Below, piece by piece: positions 51,175 through 61,065 of a DNA stretch of 64,000 bases (positions are counted from its first letter, which is position 1; the number at the start of each line of letters is the position of its first letter). Both the position numbers and the translations under genes were made by a program. Source of the DNA: JAFGXT01 sp963677165 (GTDB lineage: Bacteria; Verrucomicrobiota; Lentisphaeria; Victivallales; SZUA-371); assembly GCA_963677165.2 (NCBI GenBank), contig CAXXSX010000002.1:2666001-2730000 (forward strand), written 5' to 3'. A model generated the notes under the pieces. The model was not told where the DNA came from. It saw nothing but the letters and a program-made list of their open reading frames with translations, and did not search any database.

Positions 51175-52512
51175 TCAGGCTGGATTGCTGGACTTTACTT
51201 CCAGTTCGATTGTGCCGTCAGCAACTTTTGCATCGACCATGGTCCCCGGAGATACCGCAGTGGAATTGATGGTTTTGCCAGTTTTTTTGTCGGTCAGTAT
51301 CGCGTAACCGCGTTTCAGTACGTTGTCCGGATTTAACGCTGCCATGCGCTGATTCAGACTTGATACCGCGTTGCCAAGACGTTCAATTTTCCGTAGAGCC
51401 AGCTCTTTCAGTCGGGCTTCCAGTTCTTTCATTGTTTTCTGGTGATCAGCAATTGTTTTTTGAGGATTTAATGCGGTAAGCCTTAGAGCCAGTTGCTCCA
51501 GCTTGCGGTCACGAGCTTCCAGATTGCGTGAGAGTTGGGTGATAAGTGATGTTGTTAATTCATCAATCTGCTGTTGCTTTTGACGAATCATATATGCCGG
51601 TTCTTTAAAAACATAACTTTCAGCGGCGCTTTCGATTCGGTGGCGCAGATGCTCAATGTAATATTTCAGCGCGGAACGCATGTGCTTGCCTGCCCGGTTA
51701 AGACGCTGCAGGTATTCTTCCTGACGGCCTATGACCAGTTCAGCCGCAGCGGACGGCGTTGGTACCCGTAGATCAGCGACAAAGTCGCAGATCGTATAGT
51801 CAATTTCGTGTCCGACCGCGCTGACTACCGGAATTTCGCTGGCGGCAATTGTCCTTGCCAGAGTTTCAGAGTTGAACGGCCAGAGGTCTTCCATACTTCC
51901 GCCGCCGCGGGTCACTACAATTACATCAACATTCTGATGATGATTGAAAAATTGTACGCCTCGCGCGACTTTTTCGCCCGCGCCTTCTCCTTGAACCGGT
52001 GACGGATAGATTTTTATATTGATATCTGGAAAGCGCCGGTTGATGATCTGGAGAAAATCGCGGATCGCGGCTCCATCGGACGATGTGACCACGCCGATGC
52101 GTCGGGGCAGGGCGGGAATCGGTCGCTTACGTTCGGGAGCGAACAATCCTTCACTCTCAAGTTTTGCCTTGAGTTCTTCAAATTTCCGCTGGAGATCACC
52201 AACTCCGACAGGACGCAGGGCTCTAACGGAAAACTGGTATTCGCCGCGGACTTCGTAAACTGTGAGTTTCCCGTAGGCTTCGATTTCCATGCCAAGTTGC
52301 AAATTCATTTTTCTGGCTTGGATTCCACCGCCAAAAAACACGGCTCGTATTTGACATTTACGGTCTTTCAATGTCATATAAACATGCCCTGACCGGTGGA
52401 TGTTCAAGGTGCCTACCTCTCCGCGAACCCAGAATGGCATGAGAGAGTTTTCAAGAATATCTCTTACCGCCGTATTTATGTCGGATACCGACCATATTTG
52501 TTCCTGATTCAT
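51175..52512 (-). CDS. xseA: Exodeoxyribonuclease VII large subunit
   Basis: The 445-residue protein has the N-terminal OB-fold (PFWVRGEVGTLNIHRSGHVY) and the catalytic core segments IGVVTSSDGAAIRDFL, VIVVTRGGGSMEDLWPFN, SAVGHEIDYTICDFVAD and RVPTPSAAAEL. With the XseB subunit it digests single-stranded DNA into short pieces. No xseB gene is adjacent. It lies 10 bases after the M50 protease gene, so it is probably transcribed from further upstream. Confidence 0.95.
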   Translation of the reverse strand: MNQEQIWSVSDINTAVRDILENSLMPFWVRGEVGTLNIHRSGHVYMTLKDRKCQIRAVFFGGGIQARKMNLQLGMEIEAYGKLTVYEVRGEYQFSVRALRPVGVGDLQRKFEELKAKLESEGLFAPERKRPIPALPRRIGVVTSSDGAAIRDFLQIINRRFPDINIKIYPSPVQGEGAGEKVARGVQFFNHHQNVDVIVVTRGGGSMEDLWPFNSETLARTIAASEIPVVSAVGHEIDYTICDFVADLRVPTPSAAAELVIGRQEEYLQRLNRAGKHMRSALKYYIEHLRHRIESAAESYVFKEPAYMIRQKQQQIDELTTSLITQLSRNLEARDRKLEQLALRLTALNPQKTIADHQKTMKELEARLKELALRKIERLGNAVSSLNQRMAALNPDNVLKRGYAILTDKKTGKTINSTAVSPGTMVDAKVADGTIELEVKSSNPA

Positions 52513-52522
52513 ATAGGCTTAT

Positions 52523-53230
52523 TTATCCTGCGAGCGAAATTGTTTTGAAAAAAGTCCAGCTGATACCGATCAACGTATATTCTCCGGCTGAAAATAACCA
52601 GTCTCCGGCAAAGAATACCACAAATAACAGCAGGAGAAGAGCTCCTTTTGCCAGTTCGCTGTTGAAGTTGAGTTTGTTCGGGAAAAAATAATTGAAAATA
52701 TGGAAGCCGTCCAGAATTGGCAATGGTAGCATGTTCAGGATGAACAACGCGATATTCAGTATTGTCATCTGTTGAAAGAATAGAATCGGAATATTCCCTT
52801 TGGGGATCAGGTAAAAAACTCCACCAAGGCCATGATTTCTAAACATTTCCGTAGTTGCAGACAAGCCGCCTTCACTAAACGCGATGATACAGACCGAGAA
52901 CAGGATTCCTGAAACCAGTGACAGCAGTAAATTGGTACATGGTCCGGCGAATGATACTAAGGCATCGCTGTACGGATGACGCATTCTGTTTTTTGATACC
53001 GGAACCGCGCCCCAGGCCAACCCTAGGAATAGCAACATGACTAGTGACATGGGGCCCATCTGTTTGAGAGGATTTAAGGTGAGGTGCCCTTCGTCAGCGG
53101 CTGTACTGTCGCCCTGCCAGAGTGCGACTCTCGCATGTGCGTATTCATGGCAGCAGATGGAGAAAACGACTGCCACCAACCATAAAATACCATAGGTTGG
53201 ATTTTTGAAAAGTGTTTGTATAAACAGCAT
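52523..53230 (-). CDS. M50-family (site-2 protease-like) membrane metalloprotease
   Basis: The 235-residue protein has several membrane helices, the zinc motif HEYAH near residue 28 and the second conserved motif NMLPLPILDG near residue 169. These match the rhomboid-unlike, zinc-dependent site-2 protease group of short bacterial M50 proteins. Such enzymes cut membrane proteins within the lipid bilayer; substrates are unknown. It is 14 bases downstream of the YqfO-like gene. Confidence 0.9.
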   Translation of the reverse strand: MLFIQTLFKNPTYGILWLVAVVFSICCHEYAHARVALWQGDSTAADEGHLTLNPLKQMGPMSLVMLLFLGLAWGAVPVSKNRMRHPYSDALVSFAGPCTNLLLSLVSGILFSVCIIAFSEGGLSATTEMFRNHGLGGVFYLIPKGNIPILFFQQMTILNIALFILNMLPLPILDGFHIFNYFFPNKLNFNSELAKGALLLLLFVVFFAGDWLFSAGEYTLIGISWTFFKTISLAG

Positions 53231-53244
53231 AATATTCCTTGTTT

Positions 53245-53565
53245 TTACTCGTTGTTTTCAGGACCTACCCGCCAATACTGGTAGGCCGGAGTTTCGTATG
53301 GATGCGCTTTTTTTAATGCGGCAATTACAGGTTCAATATATTTTTCTGCGCAGACCATTTCCACTTTTACTTCCGCAACTTGTTCAATTTTGCCGGTTTC
53401 ACCGACAAACGGATTACTGCCGTCAAGCGGACGAAACTGTCCGGTTCCTGAAGTTTCCCAGCAACAGCAGTCATAGTTGCCGATGCGTCCCGCTCCGGCT
53501 TTGAATACGGCGTATTTTACAGTATCCAGCTGCATTGGCGGCACAAAAAATTCAAATTTGTACAT
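53245..53565 (-). CDS. YqfO-like small protein (NIF3-insert / CutA-like fold)
   Basis: The 106-residue protein resembles the insert domain of NIF3/YqfO proteins found as a stand-alone unit: YKFEFFVPPMQLDTVKYAVF, then GAGRIGNYDCCCWETSGTGQ and the late AHPYETPAYQYW. The fold is PII/CutA-like. Function is unknown. It leads the small leftward operon with the M50 protease and xseA. Confidence 0.87.
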   Translation of the reverse strand: MYKFEFFVPPMQLDTVKYAVFKAGAGRIGNYDCCCWETSGTGQFRPLDGSNPFVGETGKIEQVAEVKVEMVCAEKYIEPVIAALKKAHPYETPAYQYWRVGPENNE

Positions 53566-53796
53566 GATCTCTCCGGTAATTATTTCGCAATAAATTTACA
53601 TGGCACTGAGTATAAATTCAAATAGGCTTTACCATGAAATCGTATTTGGTGATGGTGCCGTTTTGTGCTAATATTCAGGTTTTGTAAAAATTTCTATAAA
53701 GAAAAATTGATTTTAATGTGGTTTGCTAGTAAAAAAATAACAATTACGGGATATATTTAATATCGTGAAGGAAGTTGATAATTAAAATTTTTATTT

Positions 53797-54750
53797 ATGG
53801 ATACTGAAAAAGTTAAAATATATTTTTTAGGAGCCGGGGATATTGCGGTTCCGGTTCTGGCCAAACTGGTCGGATCTGAAAAAATTGATATAGTAGGGAC
53901 GGGAACCCAGATTGACCGTCCCGCCGGAAGAAAAAGGAAACTTACTCCGACACCAGTCGGGCAGTGGGCAGAGGCAAACGGTTTGCCGATTGACAAGATT
54001 GCAAATGTCAATACTGACGAATTCCAAAGGAAGCTGGAAAGCCTCGCTCCAGACATTGTGCTGGTGATTTCTTTCGGTCAGATAATTAGAAAAGAACTGC
54101 TGGAGCTGAACAATATGGTATGGGTTAATGTTCATGCTTCACTGCTGCCCGCATATCGTGGAGCTTCACCGATTACCGCCGCTATACTTAACCGCGACGG
54201 GCGGACCGGTGTCGCTTTCATGAAGATGGATGAGGGGCTCGATACCGGACCGGTATTTCGTATTTTTGAATACGCACTCGACGGCAGCGAAAAGGCGGAT
54301 CAGCTGGAGTTGGATTTGGGGCAGCTCGCAGCAGACAACGCGGTTGAAGTAATGCAGGACATCGCCGACGGGAACCTTGTACCGGTACCCCAGGATGATG
54401 ATGTTGCATCACTCACTCGTAAGATTAAAAAGGAATACGGCATTGTGGATTGGAACAAGTCCGCGGCGGTTATTGATGCCGAAGCCAGGGCTTATTATCC
54501 ATGGCCAGGATCCGTATTCAGCCTGAAAGGCGCAGGGAAAGATTTTACTGTCAGGATCATCGACGTAATTGTTCATGATGATCTGAATGGTTTACCCGGA
54601 GAAATTATCCGGGCGAACAAAAAACAATGGATAATCGCTTGCGGAGAGGGGGCTCTTGAGTTGAAGAGAGTTGTTCCGCAGGGGAAAAAGCCAATGGGGG
54701 GCGCTGACTTCCTGCGAGGGGTACAACTCGCTGAAGGTACAGTGCTCTAA
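53797..54750 (+). CDS. fmt: Methionyl-tRNA formyltransferase
   Basis: The 317-residue protein adds a formyl group to initiator Met-tRNA using 10-formyl-tetrahydrofolate. The catalytic asparagine, histidine and aspartate are visible in VNVHASLLPAYRG and EGLDTGPVF. The C-terminal tRNA-binding domain follows with EARAYYPWPGS. No clear ribosome binding site is close to the ATG. The usual partner def is not adjacent. Confidence 0.95.
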   Translation: MDTEKVKIYFLGAGDIAVPVLAKLVGSEKIDIVGTGTQIDRPAGRKRKLTPTPVGQWAEANGLPIDKIANVNTDEFQRKLESLAPDIVLVISFGQIIRKELLELNNMVWVNVHASLLPAYRGASPITAAILNRDGRTGVAFMKMDEGLDTGPVFRIFEYALDGSEKADQLELDLGQLAADNAVEVMQDIADGNLVPVPQDDDVASLTRKIKKEYGIVDWNKSAAVIDAEARAYYPWPGSVFSLKGAGKDFTVRIIDVIVHDDLNGLPGEIIRANKKQWIIACGEGALELKRVVPQGKKPMGGADFLRGVQLAEGTVL

Positions 54751-54785
54751 GCAGACGGTACACAAATTTATTATGAGTAAAAACA

Positions 54786-56513
54786 ATGGGAAAAGATAAT
54801 TCAAGGCAACCGCAAAGAAAACGGTCGCCACAGAAAAATAGTGCCCAGGCCGGAAGAACAGAAATACCGGACCTCACGGCAAAACCGAATCATAAGCGTA
54901 TATTTATTAACTGTGAGAAACTTGAAAATCGCGTTGCGTTACTAAATGACGGAAAGCTTGAGGAGTATCAAATCGAACGGACTCATACCGAACCCCAGGT
55001 CGGGACGGTATATCTGGCGAAAATTGTCAATCTTGAAGATTCTCTTCAGGCGGCATTTGTTGATATCGGCGCAGAGAAAAACGCGTTTCTCCACTACTGG
55101 GATATGCTGCCGGCCAGCTATGATATGGCAGAAAAGATCAGCAGCGAGTCTGTTAGAAATTCTAAACGAACCATGCCAAGTAATTTTTCGGATAAAGTGA
55201 AAAAACTTCTTGGTAAAGGTGGCAAATCAAAAGAAATTCAGGAAACCGAGCGCAAACGTCGTAAAAAGAAAATTACGGTGAATGACATTCCGGAACTATT
55301 TCCTCCCGGTTCTGAATTGCTGGTTCAGGTGGTGAAGGGGCCGATCGGTACAAAGGGTGCTCGGCTTACAACCAATATTTCTATACCAGGTCGTTATCTG
55401 GTTCTGCTGCCGTATTCCGATCATATCGGCCTTTCAAGCAAGATTGACAACCGCAAGGAACGTGATCGACTCAGAAAGATTATGACAGAACTTGATGTGC
55501 CTGAAAATATGGGGCTTATTTGCCGGACTGTTGGAGAAGGGCGTAAACAGGTTTTTTTCAAACGCGATATGGATATGTTGCTGGATTTCTGGCACAAGGT
55601 TGAAACCAGACTTCAGAACCCTAAAGTTCCGTGTGTGGTATACAAGGAACCGGATCTGCTGGAACGTACGATTCGCGACTTTATGACGGAAGATATCGAT
55701 GAGATTATTATTGATAACCGGGAGGAGTGTAACAAACTCCAGAATTCGGTTGCCAAATTTATGGGACGGCGTCAGTCAGCGAAGGTAAAGAGTTATAATA
55801 AGCCGAAACCGATTTTTGAGTTTTTCCATATTAAGGAACAGGTTCAGGATATTTTTAAACGTGAAGTACAGCTGCCTAGCGGCGGCTATATCTGTATTGA
55901 TGAAACTGAAGCACTCATTGCTATTGACGTTAATACGGGAAAAGGACGTAAAAATAAGGACCAGCCGGAAACGATTCTGTCTACTAACCTGGAGGCAGCT
56001 GAAGAAGTCGCACGTCAGTTGCGTTTGCGTAATATTGGCGGACTTGTTGTGATTGACTTTATTGATATGCGCAGTCAGGCGGATCGGGAGACTTTATTTA
56101 AGCAGATGCGCCGTCTGGTAAGAAATGACCGGGCGAAGACCAAAATGTTGCCGTTGAGTCGATTGGGGCTTATGGAAATGACGCGTCAGCGTGAACATGA
56201 AAGCTTAAAAAATACAGTATTTGACCTGTGTCCATACTGTCAGGGGAGTGGACGTATCAAGTCTGCAATGAGTATGAGTGTGGAAATTCAGCGTCGATTG
56301 CAGGAGGTGCTTCGTCGCTACAAAAATCGCGAAGATTTTACTGTGCGTGTGATCATGCATCCGGAAGTTCTCGCACGACTGAAAAATGAAGATGCCGGAC
56401 TCTTTATTGAACTTGAGCAGAAGTACGGCAAAAGCCTGACTTTCCGGGCTGATCCGAATATCCATCACGAAGAATTTCTGCTGGTGGACCCAGTAACTAA
56501 TGTAGAATACTAA
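54786..56513 (+). CDS. Ribonuclease E/G family endoribonuclease
   Basis: The 575-residue protein has a basic N-terminal tail of about 30 residues, then an S1 domain interrupted by an insertion of about 70 residues (roughly 105-170, lysine-rich RRKKKITV at its end). The RNase core holds IAIDVNTGKG and VVIDFIDM with the two catalytic aspartates. CPYCQGSG near residue 485 is the zinc-link motif. The size fits RNase G or a short RNase E. It acts in RNA turnover and rRNA processing. Confidence 0.93.
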   Translation: MGKDNSRQPQRKRSPQKNSAQAGRTEIPDLTAKPNHKRIFINCEKLENRVALLNDGKLEEYQIERTHTEPQVGTVYLAKIVNLEDSLQAAFVDIGAEKNAFLHYWDMLPASYDMAEKISSESVRNSKRTMPSNFSDKVKKLLGKGGKSKEIQETERKRRKKKITVNDIPELFPPGSELLVQVVKGPIGTKGARLTTNISIPGRYLVLLPYSDHIGLSSKIDNRKERDRLRKIMTELDVPENMGLICRTVGEGRKQVFFKRDMDMLLDFWHKVETRLQNPKVPCVVYKEPDLLERTIRDFMTEDIDEIIIDNREECNKLQNSVAKFMGRRQSAKVKSYNKPKPIFEFFHIKEQVQDIFKREVQLPSGGYICIDETEALIAIDVNTGKGRKNKDQPETILSTNLEAAEEVARQLRLRNIGGLVVIDFIDMRSQADRETLFKQMRRLVRNDRAKTKMLPLSRLGLMEMTRQREHESLKNTVFDLCPYCQGSGRIKSAMSMSVEIQRRLQEVLRRYKNREDFTVRVIMHPEVLARLKNEDAGLFIELEQKYGKSLTFRADPNIHHEEFLLVDPVTNVEY

Positions 56514-56561
56514 AACCGATTTTCAGCTGGTTGATACTGTTAAAAACAGGTTGAAAAATAG

Positions 56562-56591
56562 AAATGCCGGATTATAAAAAATCCGGCATTT
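56562..56591. terminator. Bidirectional terminator between RNase E/G and the GT39-like gene
   Basis: AAATGCCGGATT and AATCCGGCATTT form a perfect 12-bp stem with a 6-base loop. A-rich and T-rich flanks on both sides suit convergent genes. Confidence 0.85.
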
Positions 56592-56609
56592 TATGTTTTG
56601 TAAAGAAGC

Positions 56610-58574
56610 TTATTTGTCCAGCAAAGCGAATGAACTTGGTTGACTGTTCATTCCCCGATCCTGCTCGTATTTTCTGCGTCGTTTTCTCTTCTTTGGATCA
56701 AGTTCGATAGGAATCTTACGCTGGATGGCTTTGAATTCCTTAAAGGTTTTCCTTGAACAGTAAATACGGCATACCAACTCTCCCGGAGGAATAAAATCGC
56801 CAATCTTGGTGCGTTGATAATTACGCTGTACATCAACAAAGTAAAATACCCGGGTAGTAGCACGAAGAAGCTGGATTGCAAATTTTCCATTTTCCGGGAA
56901 GGGAAGTATAAATTTCTCCATAACCGGGCCACCCTTTGAATTCGTCAGTTCGCGTTTGTAACCGTTGATCCTGAATGTGGCTTCTCCCGGAGATTCCCAG
57001 AGCATGTAAACCTCAAATTCTACTGATCTGTAGTTTTTGTCTTCAATATTCCCGAATGTTTTAGTTACTTTGGTTCCAGGTTGAAAGCATACATAGTTCC
57101 AACCGCCGAAAGTCTGCGGACCGTTGTCCAGTATCATATCCATATCTTTCTGATGAATAACTGTTCCGTACGGGCGGACAAAGTTTGTCATGTCTGCTTC
57201 CATATGGAATCGGTAGAAGTTATAGCCGAAAAAGCTGATACAGAAGAAAACAAACATAACCGGAAAATAAAAGTAATACGCTCGCTCAAAACTCTTTTTC
57301 CTGATATCCCAGAAATGACACAAGAAAAAGCTGCTGTAGATAGCCAGTAACGGCAGGATCGGAGCGCGGAAGCGAGACAGGATATAGAAAGCCGCAACAC
57401 TGAACCAGTAAGCTATAATTAAATAAAACAATAGCTGAAGTTCCAGTTTCTTATGGTTTTGTCGGTATAGGCAGACCATTCCAGCTAATCCCAAGCTGAT
57501 CAGGAGCCAGCTTTCAACTAATCCGAAGACCAGAAACGTTTTGCTCAGTTCTCCGTGCATGTAGTATGAAATATTATTAGGAATTTCATTGTGATCCCAG
57601 AACAGCAGCAGTTTCCGGAAAGTTAACTCAATAAATGCCGCGGGTTCATTCAGGAACCAGTTCCAGATACGTTCCTGAATCGATATTTCCTTCATGTTGT
57701 CTTTATTGGTCCAGTCCGAATACGTTTTCGGATACTCCATCGCGCCGGGGCCCATGCCGCGTTCTCTGCCTCCTGGAGGTGATTCCGGAGTGTTTCCGAG
57801 GGCCAGGACAACCTGTGCATCTGTCGATGGGGGAGTCAGTTTACCTACTTTCTGAGTGTTATATGCGGCAAATGGAATTTGAGGTAAAATTGTGAAAATA
57901 ATAAGAGCTGTCATCGGTACCAGCTTGAGTAAAATCTTGCCGACAGATAATTTCTCGCGATCAGATTTTCTGGAGAATTGGCAAAATACGGAACAGGCTA
58001 CCAGGCCTGGAAAAAACAGCCAGACATTGCCGCGGGTTAGAATTGCACAGGCATATATGATTCCGACAATTGTCCATCGTTTCCAATTTCGATGTCTGAT
58101 TGCCAGAATACACGCATAAAACAGCAATGCTATCCAGAAGGTCTGAAGCGTAACAATCAGGTGGAACGGGGTATAAATGATCAGGACGCTACAGAATGCC
58201 AGAAGTCCGGCCGTTATCACCCCACTGTTTTTACCCCATATTTTTGCGGCGCTTAAGCCGGAAATATAAACGGTTGCCGCTCCGAGAATTGATTGTGCGA
58301 CAATCACGATCCAGACTGAATTGCCGAACAGAATTTTCAGCATTGCCAGAAATACTGCATAATAAAACGGCTGGTACTTAAAAGGCTTGCTGTATTCCCC
58401 TTGGGCAACCAGTTCGGACAAGCTCATGTAGGTACGCATGTCTGTGCTGGGGGAAGGGGCTGTTACGCTGTTCATTCCGCCATTGTAATTGTGCAGTTCG
58501 ATACTGACAGCCATTCTGGCAATGAATGCAGTCACTGCCAGAAGACACAATACCAGAATGAACTTTTTTCTCAT
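56610..58574 (-). CDS. GT39/ArnT-like membrane glycosyltransferase
   Basis: The 654-residue protein has about 10-11 membrane helices in residues 1-430, with TDMRTYMSLSELVAQGEYSKPFKYQPFYY in the first outer loop, where GT-C enzymes keep their acidic catalytic site (shown in parts: TDMRTYM and YQPFYY). The C-terminal 200 residues are soluble and extracytoplasmic. Such enzymes transfer sugars from polyprenyl-phosphate carriers to lipids or proteins. It lies 27 bases after frr on the same strand. The acceptor is unknown. Confidence 0.8.
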   Translation of the reverse strand: MRKKFILVLCLLAVTAFIARMAVSIELHNYNGGMNSVTAPSPSTDMRTYMSLSELVAQGEYSKPFKYQPFYYAVFLAMLKILFGNSVWIVIVAQSILGAATVYISGLSAAKIWGKNSGVITAGLLAFCSVLIIYTPFHLIVTLQTFWIALLFYACILAIRHRNWKRWTIVGIIYACAILTRGNVWLFFPGLVACSVFCQFSRKSDREKLSVGKILLKLVPMTALIIFTILPQIPFAAYNTQKVGKLTPPSTDAQVVLALGNTPESPPGGRERGMGPGAMEYPKTYSDWTNKDNMKEISIQERIWNWFLNEPAAFIELTFRKLLLFWDHNEIPNNISYYMHGELSKTFLVFGLVESWLLISLGLAGMVCLYRQNHKKLELQLLFYLIIAYWFSVAAFYILSRFRAPILPLLAIYSSFFLCHFWDIRKKSFERAYYFYFPVMFVFFCISFFGYNFYRFHMEADMTNFVRPYGTVIHQKDMDMILDNGPQTFGGWNYVCFQPGTKVTKTFGNIEDKNYRSVEFEVYMLWESPGEATFRINGYKRELTNSKGGPVMEKFILPFPENGKFAIQLLRATTRVFYFVDVQRNYQRTKIGDFIPPGELVCRIYCSRKTFKEFKAIQRKIPIELDPKKRKRRRKYEQDRGMNSQPSSFALLDK

Positions 58575-58601
58575 TATTTCTCCGCCCGGGAAACGGGTTT
58601 A

Positions 58602-59171
58602 TTACAGATTCATCAAATCACTTTCTTTATCATGAAGGAGAGTTTCAATTTCCTTGGTATAATCATCCGTAAGTTTTTGGATGTCATTGAGCATGTCTTT
58701 TAAATCGTCTTCCGTAATTTCACTGTTTTTCTGCGCTTTTTTCGCCACGTCGTTGGCGTCACGGCGTACGTTTCTGAGTGAAACTTTTGCATCTTCCGCC
58801 CGGGTTTTTACCTGCTTTGTCAAGCGGAGACGGCGTTCTTCGCTAAGTTCCGGAACCGGCAAACGCAAAATGCGCCCGTCATTTACCGGAGAAATACCAA
58901 TATTAGATGCGATAATTGCTTTTTCAATTGCCGGAACAGCATTCTGATCCCAAGGCTGAATTACCAGCATGCGTGCTTCGGGAGTGGTGATGCCCGCAAG
59001 TTCTTTCATGCGGGTTGAGGTGCCGTAATAGTCCACCATGATATTTTCAACCAGGGCAGGTGAAGCTTTCCCTGTTCTTACTCCGGCAAAATCAACTTTC
59101 ATTGCATCGATTGCTTTCATCATGTGTTCTTCGGTGTCATCAAGCAGTAATTCAATTGATACGTCGCTCAT
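58602..59171 (-). CDS. frr: Ribosome recycling factor
   Basis: The ATG at 59171 with GGGAGCCGGA upstream gives 189 residues, the usual length; the open frame runs 18 codons further up but without homology. Segments ALVENIMVDYYGT, LVIQPWDQNAVPAIEKAI and RRDANDVAKK are diagnostic. It splits post-termination ribosomes together with EF-G. A plausible promoter (TTAGTA, 17 bases, TATAAT) lies just upstream. Confidence 0.96.
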   Translation of the reverse strand: MSDVSIELLLDDTEEHMMKAIDAMKVDFAGVRTGKASPALVENIMVDYYGTSTRMKELAGITTPEARMLVIQPWDQNAVPAIEKAIIASNIGISPVNDGRILRLPVPELSEERRLRLTKQVKTRAEDAKVSLRNVRRDANDVAKKAQKNSEITEDDLKDMLNDIQKLTDDYTKEIETLLHDKESDLMNL

Positions 59172-59287
59172 ATTTCCGGCTCCCTGTCTATTATATTTTT
59201 CAAGTGTAATATTACTAATTGCCAATCACAGATTGCTAATTTATCATTAATTAGTCGTTCATTCAACCCGAATGGTGACATAATTAC

Positions 59288-59947
59288 TTATAAATAGCGG
59301 GGTTTTTCCCAGTATGAACGCAGTTGGCATACTTTTGCCTTGACATTATCGGCTTGAGTTATCTCGGTAACCATGGCAATTCTGGTGGCTCCGCAGTCCA
59401 GTAATCCCCGAATATGATGTTCCTTGATTCCGCCCATTACCGAGAAGGGGATATTTATTTTTGACGATACTTCTTTCAACATTTCCAGGCCAACCGCTCC
59501 GCACGCAACACTTTTCGTGTTCGTACTGTAAATGGGGCCGATATTAATATAGCCCGATCCGGCATTGACTGCCTCAAGCGCTTCCGGAACGTTATGGGTT
59601 GAATTGCCGATCAACAGCTCAGGAGCAAGTTTGCGAGCGGCTTCAACCGGAAAGTCGTCCTGCCCGAGATGTACGCCGTCAGCATCTACAGCCATAGCGA
59701 TATCGACATGATCGTTCATAATCATCAGCATATCGTATTTTGCTGTAATTTCCCGATAGGCCTCCGCCAGCTTGAATATTTCACGGCGGGAGAGATTTTT
59801 CTCACGAAGCTGAACAATTTTCGCGCCACCGTCAGCAATGGCTTTTAGTATATCAAGGACCGGCCGGCCGTTGGTGAATTCCGAGGAAATTACCGGATAT
59901 ATGTCAATGTTTTTAAATTTATCGATTCTTGATTGAAGTGTTGTCAT
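59288..59947 (-). CDS. thiE: Thiamine-phosphate synthase
   Basis: The 219-residue barrel protein joins the pyrimidine and thiazole halves of thiamine. Diagnostic segments are KIVQLREKNLSRREI, MIMNDHVDIAMAVDADGVHL, GQDDFPVEAAR, IGNSTHN and GYINIGPIYSTNTK. The ATG overlaps the stop of the upstream zinc-ribbon gene by four bases. No other thiamine gene or TPP riboswitch is visible in the window. Confidence 0.93.
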   Translation of the reverse strand: MTTLQSRIDKFKNIDIYPVISSEFTNGRPVLDILKAIADGGAKIVQLREKNLSRREIFKLAEAYREITAKYDMLMIMNDHVDIAMAVDADGVHLGQDDFPVEAARKLAPELLIGNSTHNVPEALEAVNAGSGYINIGPIYSTNTKSVACGAVGLEMLKEVSSKINIPFSVMGGIKEHHIRGLLDCGATRIAMVTEITQADNVKAKVCQLRSYWEKPRYL

Positions 59948-60345
59948 AAAATATTTCTTTCGTTTTTCTCAGTGGTTTTCGGAGTAAATTGTTCACAGTC
60001 ATCCATGGGATCGACTTCTTTGTCCCAGAGGCCGCAGCGAGTCCGGAACGGATGTTCGATAAAATTAGCGCAGTCTTTACAGAAGCGTCTAACGTCCTGG
60101 GATATATTATGGCTGGGGGCTTCTTCAACTTCGGTGTCGAGAAAATTTGCCAGGGCAGAAAGTCCGGCAGATTTTTTCTCTTCGACAGCTTCTTCAGGTT
60201 CATCGCTTTCGTCGGCAAGCTTGCCGCCGCAGATGGCGCATTTCAGAATTTTGCCCTTTACGGTCCAGCCGTCAAGCATGGATTCCGATTTGACGAAAGT
60301 TTCTTCGCCGCACAACGGACATGTGATTTTATCGCCTTCCTTCAT
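59944..60345 (-). CDS. Small zinc-ribbon protein of unknown function
   Basis: The 133-residue acidic protein has two cysteine pairs near the N-terminus, CPLC (9-12) and CAIC (about 36-39), and a second set, FCKDCANF and RCGLW with a final DDCEQF. These are likely zinc-binding sites. The middle is acidic and probably unfolded (DEPEEAVEEKK). It is translationally coupled to thiE, but this does not define a role. I do not recognise the family. Confidence 0.75.
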   Translation of the reverse strand: MKEGDKITCPLCGEETFVKSESMLDGWTVKGKILKCAICGGKLADESDEPEEAVEEKKSAGLSALANFLDTEVEEAPSHNISQDVRRFCKDCANFIEHPFRTRCGLWDKEVDPMDDCEQFTPKTTEKNERNIL

Positions 60346-60448
60346 GGTTTCCTGCCTAATTGTATTCCCAAGTATATGGATAATATAACATCATTTTATA
60401 TAATGATACATCCCATAAGGCAAATTTCTTACAAATCAAGATAAAAAA

Positions 60449-60482
60449 ATCGGTGTTACGCAGTCAATTGCGTAACACCGAT
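60449..60482 (-). terminator. Rho-independent terminator of the beta-helix operon
   Basis: ATCGGTGTTACGCA and TGCGTAACACCGAT form a perfect 14-bp stem with a 6-base loop. On the minus strand six T residues follow (60448-60443). It ends the leftward operon 60507-64000. Confidence 0.9.
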
Positions 60483-60506
60483 GGAAAGTAGAACATGATT
60501 TGATGT

Positions 60507-61052
60507 CTATTCAATAATTGGGGCACTGCAGATTTTTATCCACTCGACTTCGATGATATTTCCGACTGGCGCTCCATTAAAAAGATCCAGGCGGAAACGT
60601 TTGACTATATTGGTCCATAACGAGTTTGTCGACATGTTAAAATTATATATTTTATATTTGCCGGGTTCTGCATCGATGGGGAACCCGATGTGTTTGGCTC
60701 CGTTCCATGTCATCTGAGGACGAATAATCCAGAATACTTCATTGAAGGTCTTTGCTGTATGGCTGCACTTCATCTTAACTGAAATATATTTAAATTTGGA
60801 GGCAGCAAAACCTCCGGCATTGACAGGACATAATATATATGGATCTTTTCCGGTTATCTTCATTTTAAGAGAATTGGTCGAATTTATCGGTTTGAGGTCA
60901 ACCTTTGATGATGAGGTCCACGCTTTTACTGCTTGGGGCTTTGTGAAATTCCATTCAGCCGCTATCTTGTTTTGGGATTCTCCTCCGAGTATCGTTCCGA
61001 TTATTCCGAACGATACCGCGGCAATGACTGCCATTTTTTTTACCATGTGCAT
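60507..61052 (-). CDS. Small secreted beta-sandwich protein
   Basis: The 181-residue protein has a signal peptide (MAVIAAVSFGIIGTILGG). The rest, beginning AAEWNFTKPQAVKAWTSSS, alternates short strands and fits a jelly-roll or carbohydrate-binding fold. I recognise no named family. It follows the beta-helix gene by 13 bases, with AAGGAAC before the ATG, and is the last gene of the operon, so it may bind the same polysaccharide. Confidence 0.7.
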   Translation of the reverse strand: MHMVKKMAVIAAVSFGIIGTILGGESQNKIAAEWNFTKPQAVKAWTSSSKVDLKPINSTNSLKMKITGKDPYILCPVNAGGFAASKFKYISVKMKCSHTAKTFNEVFWIIRPQMTWNGAKHIGFPIDAEPGKYKIYNFNMSTNSLWTNIVKRFRLDLFNGAPVGNIIEVEWIKICSAPIIE

Positions 61053-61065
61053 TTTTTTGTTCCTT

